NCBI GenBank assembly: GCA_008501655.1
Contig: QQUK01000364.1
Location: 1 to 6,969 of the forward strand
From: Calditrichota bacterium
GTDB lineage: Bacteria > Zixibacteria > MSB-5A5 > GN15 > FEB-12
Direction of reading: 5' to 3'
Length of the DNA stretch: 6,969 nucleotides
Part shown: positions 5,337 through 6,969 of the stretch, piece by piece
How the letters are laid out: the number at the start of each line of letters is the position of its first letter
How positions within the stretch are numbered: the first letter of the stretch is position 1
The notes under the pieces: model-generated
Seen by the model: only the letters and a program-made list of their open reading frames with translations
What the model was told of the DNA's origin: nothing
The model's database searches: none
Program-made: the position numbers and the translations under genes

Positions 5337-6053
5337 ATGCAGCAAGATCTTGAAAAATTATTAGAACTTCAGGTTATTGATTATGATCTTGGGGAACTTG
5401 AACGCTCCAAAGAATACCTTCCCGATATGATCAATAATTTGAAAAAAGAGATCGCTGAACTTCAACTCAAATTTGAAACAACTGAGTCTGACCTTTCCGA
5501 TGCCAAAGTAAGACAGGGGCAGCTTGAACTGGACATCAAAGCTCACGAAGTAGATCTGCAGAAATATCAAAAACAGATGATGTCGATTAAAACAAACAAA
5601 GAATACGATGCGCTTGTTGGTGAAATTGACACAATTAAAAAAAGTATCTCTGAAAAAGAAACAGAACTTTTGGAAACAATTGATCTGATTTCAGCTCTTG
5701 AAAAAAATATCGAAGAATTTCAGGAAAAACTGAAATCGACCAAAGATAACAATTCCAAACAGCTTGCTATCTTACAGGAAAAAATCGATACAATCGGTGA
5801 CAAAGTTTCAAGCAAACAGACCGAACGAAAATCAATCACAACCGCAATTCCCAGACAGGTATTTGCTGTTTATGACCGCGTTAGAAAAGGGAAAGGCGGC
5901 AATGCTGTTGTTGCAGTGAAAAACCGTGCTTGCGGTGCCTGCTTTAAAGCATTAACCCCTAAAAAAATTCAGGAAATTAAAAGATCCGCGCGGATTCTTA
6001 CTTGTGATAACTGCGGAAGACTTCTGTTCTGGGATGGATCAGATTCAGAATAA
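5337..6053 (+). CDS. Coiled-coil protein with C-terminal C4-type zinc ribbon (DUF164/zf-RING_7 family)
   Basis: Residues 1 to about 165 form a long charged alpha-helical hairpin or coiled coil (heptad-like L/I with many K and E). They include the family signature around residues 83-98 (SIKTNKEYDALVGEID). The C-terminal part, about residues 170-232, contains a zinc ribbon with ligands C199, C202 (CGACF) and C223, C226 (CDNCG) around TPKKIQEIK. The length of 238 residues is typical. Relatives include Helicobacter HP0958/FlgZ and chlamydial CdsZ, which act in flagellar or type III secretion control, but most family members are uncharacterised and a nucleic-acid or protein-binding role is usually assumed. 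I would not transfer the flagellar function. guaB begins 16 nt after its stop, so the two are very probably co-transcribed. It is expected to be cytoplasmic, with no signal peptide or membrane segment. Confidence 0.9.
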   Translation: MQQDLEKLLELQVIDYDLGELERSKEYLPDMINNLKKEIAELQLKFETTESDLSDAKVRQGQLELDIKAHEVDLQKYQKQMMSIKTNKEYDALVGEIDTIKKSISEKETELLETIDLISALEKNIEEFQEKLKSTKDNNSKQLAILQEKIDTIGDKVSSKQTERKSITTAIPRQVFAVYDRVRKGKGGNAVVAVKNRACGACFKALTPKKIQEIKRSARILTCDNCGRLLFWDGSDSE

Positions 6054-6069
6054 ATAAAGAGATAATACC

Positions 6070-6969
6070 ATGGCAAAGATTTTAAAAGAACAAGCATTGA
6101 CATTCGATGATGTCCTTATGGTCCCGGCATATTCAAACGTCCTTCCGAAAGATGTTGATATCACGACAAAAATTGCAAAAGAATTTAGTTTGAATATTCC
6201 GGTTGTTTCTTCTGCCATGGATACCGTAACAGAATCACGTCTGGCAATCGCCCTGGCCCGTCAGGGAGGCGTCGGTATCGTTCATAAAAATCTGTCATCA
6301 AAAAAACAAGCTTCCGAAGTTGACAAAGTAAAACGCTCCGAATCTGGAATGATTGTCAATCCGATAACTATGTCACCCGATAAAACAATCGGTGATGCCC
6401 TCGAAGTCATGCAGAAATTTTCCATTTCCGGAATCCCGATAACCGAACACGGCAAACTGGTAGGCATTTTAACCAACCGCGACCTCCGCTTTCATAAAGA
6501 ATCAAACCGGAAAATTTCAGAAGTGATGACCACCGAAAACCTGATTACAGTTAAAGAAGGTACCGATCTCGACACAGCCAAAGAACTCCTTCATAAACAC
6601 CGCATTGAAAAACTTCTGATGGTCGATGATAAGTATATCCTCAAAGGCATGATTACCGTCAAAGATATCATGAAAAAAATCCAATATCCAAATGCCTGCA
6701 AAGACCACGGGGGAAGACTCCGGGTTGGTGCTGCCGTTGGTGTTGGCGGTGATACTGATGAACGACTGGAACGATTAACTGATGCCGGTGTTGATATTAT
6801 AGTGATTGACAGTTCCCACGGTCACTCCGAAGGTGTCATTGCAACTGTCTCAAAAATTAAAAAAGCTTATCCGAACCTTCCGATTATCGCAGGCAATATT
6901 GCTACGGCTGAAGGCACCAAAGCTCTAATTGATGCCGGTGCGGATTGTGTCAAAGTTGGAATCGGTCCC
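6070..6969 (+). CDS. guaB: Inosine-5'-monophosphate dehydrogenase, 3' end outside the window
   Basis: GuaB oxidises IMP to XMP with NAD+, the committed step of guanine nucleotide synthesis, in the cytoplasm. The first 300 codons are present and open to the last base, out of a usual total of about 485-500. The N-terminus has the family signature (ALTFDDVLMVPAYSNVLP, residues 9-26), followed by SSAMDTVTES (47-56) and GGVGIVHKN (66-74). Two CBS domains follow, about residues 97-145 and 152-205, then the second part of the TIM barrel with RVGAAVG (217-223), DSSHGHS (247-253) and GNIATAEG (275-282). The last residues, VKVGIGP, directly precede the catalytic Cys loop, which is therefore just beyond the window. 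An AAGAGA (6057-6062) lies 7 nt before the ATG. The gene is 16 nt downstream of the zinc-ribbon gene and shares its transcript. The DSSHGHS motif has Ser where Ala is common, a minor variation. Confidence 0.97.
   Translation, partial: MAKILKEQALTFDDVLMVPAYSNVLPKDVDITTKIAKEFSLNIPVVSSAMDTVTESRLAIALARQGGVGIVHKNLSSKKQASEVDKVKRSESGMIVNPITMSPDKTIGDALEVMQKFSISGIPITEHGKLVGILTNRDLRFHKESNRKISEVMTTENLITVKEGTDLDTAKELLHKHRIEKLLMVDDKYILKGMITVKDIMKKIQYPNACKDHGGRLRVGAAVGVGGDTDERLERLTDAGVDIIVIDSSHGHSEGVIATVSKIKKAYPNLPIIAGNIATAEGTKALIDAGADCVKVGIGP

Overview
The window comes from an AT-rich bacterial genome. It holds seven protein-coding genes (the first possibly and the last certainly cut by the window edge) and one tRNA gene. 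The best taxonomic clue is the large secreted protein. Its N-terminal domain (ending in a CIDSS...PPGG.WLW...SWDGPHCF pattern) and its C-terminal two-repeat dockerin-like domain (VDISDLVYLVNYMF type) resemble exported proteins I associate with candidate phylum Zixibacteria and related FCB-group lineages. This assignment is from memory and inference, not from a search.

Layout. (1) Positions 1-198, + strand: a small two-helix membrane protein, possibly continuing upstream of the window. (2) Positions 203-2767, - strand: a secreted protein with 16 exactly spaced thrombospondin type 3 units and a dockerin-like tail, followed 60 bp downstream by a stand-alone response-regulator receiver domain. 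(3) Positions 2768-2980: a divergent intergenic region with a sigma70-like promoter on each strand and a short dyad between them. (4) Positions 2981-4821, + strand: a translationally coupled pair, a nitrilase-superfamily amidase and a class I/II aminotransferase. (5) Positions 4822-5336: an intergenic stretch with tRNA promoter candidates, a CAU-anticodon tRNA (most likely tRNA-Ile2) and a strong intrinsic terminator hairpin. (6) Positions 5337-6969, + strand: a coiled-coil/C4 zinc-ribbon protein closely followed by guaB (IMP dehydrogenase), whose 3' part lies outside the window.

How the genes work together. The amidase-aminotransferase pair matches the omega-amidase plus glutamine/methionine transaminase partnership: transamination with glutamine gives 2-oxoglutaramate, which the amidase hydrolyses to 2-oxoglutarate and ammonia, making the transamination irreversible. 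The secreted TSP3 protein is probably a calcium-stabilised surface or extracellular protein. Its neighbouring receiver has no output domain and no visible kinase, so any functional link is only positional. The zinc-ribbon gene and guaB form a short-gap operon.

I did not find convincing evidence of a wholly new system, mobile element or CRISPR array. The most distinctive item is the TSP3/dockerin gene, with its regular repeat and its internal higher-order duplication.
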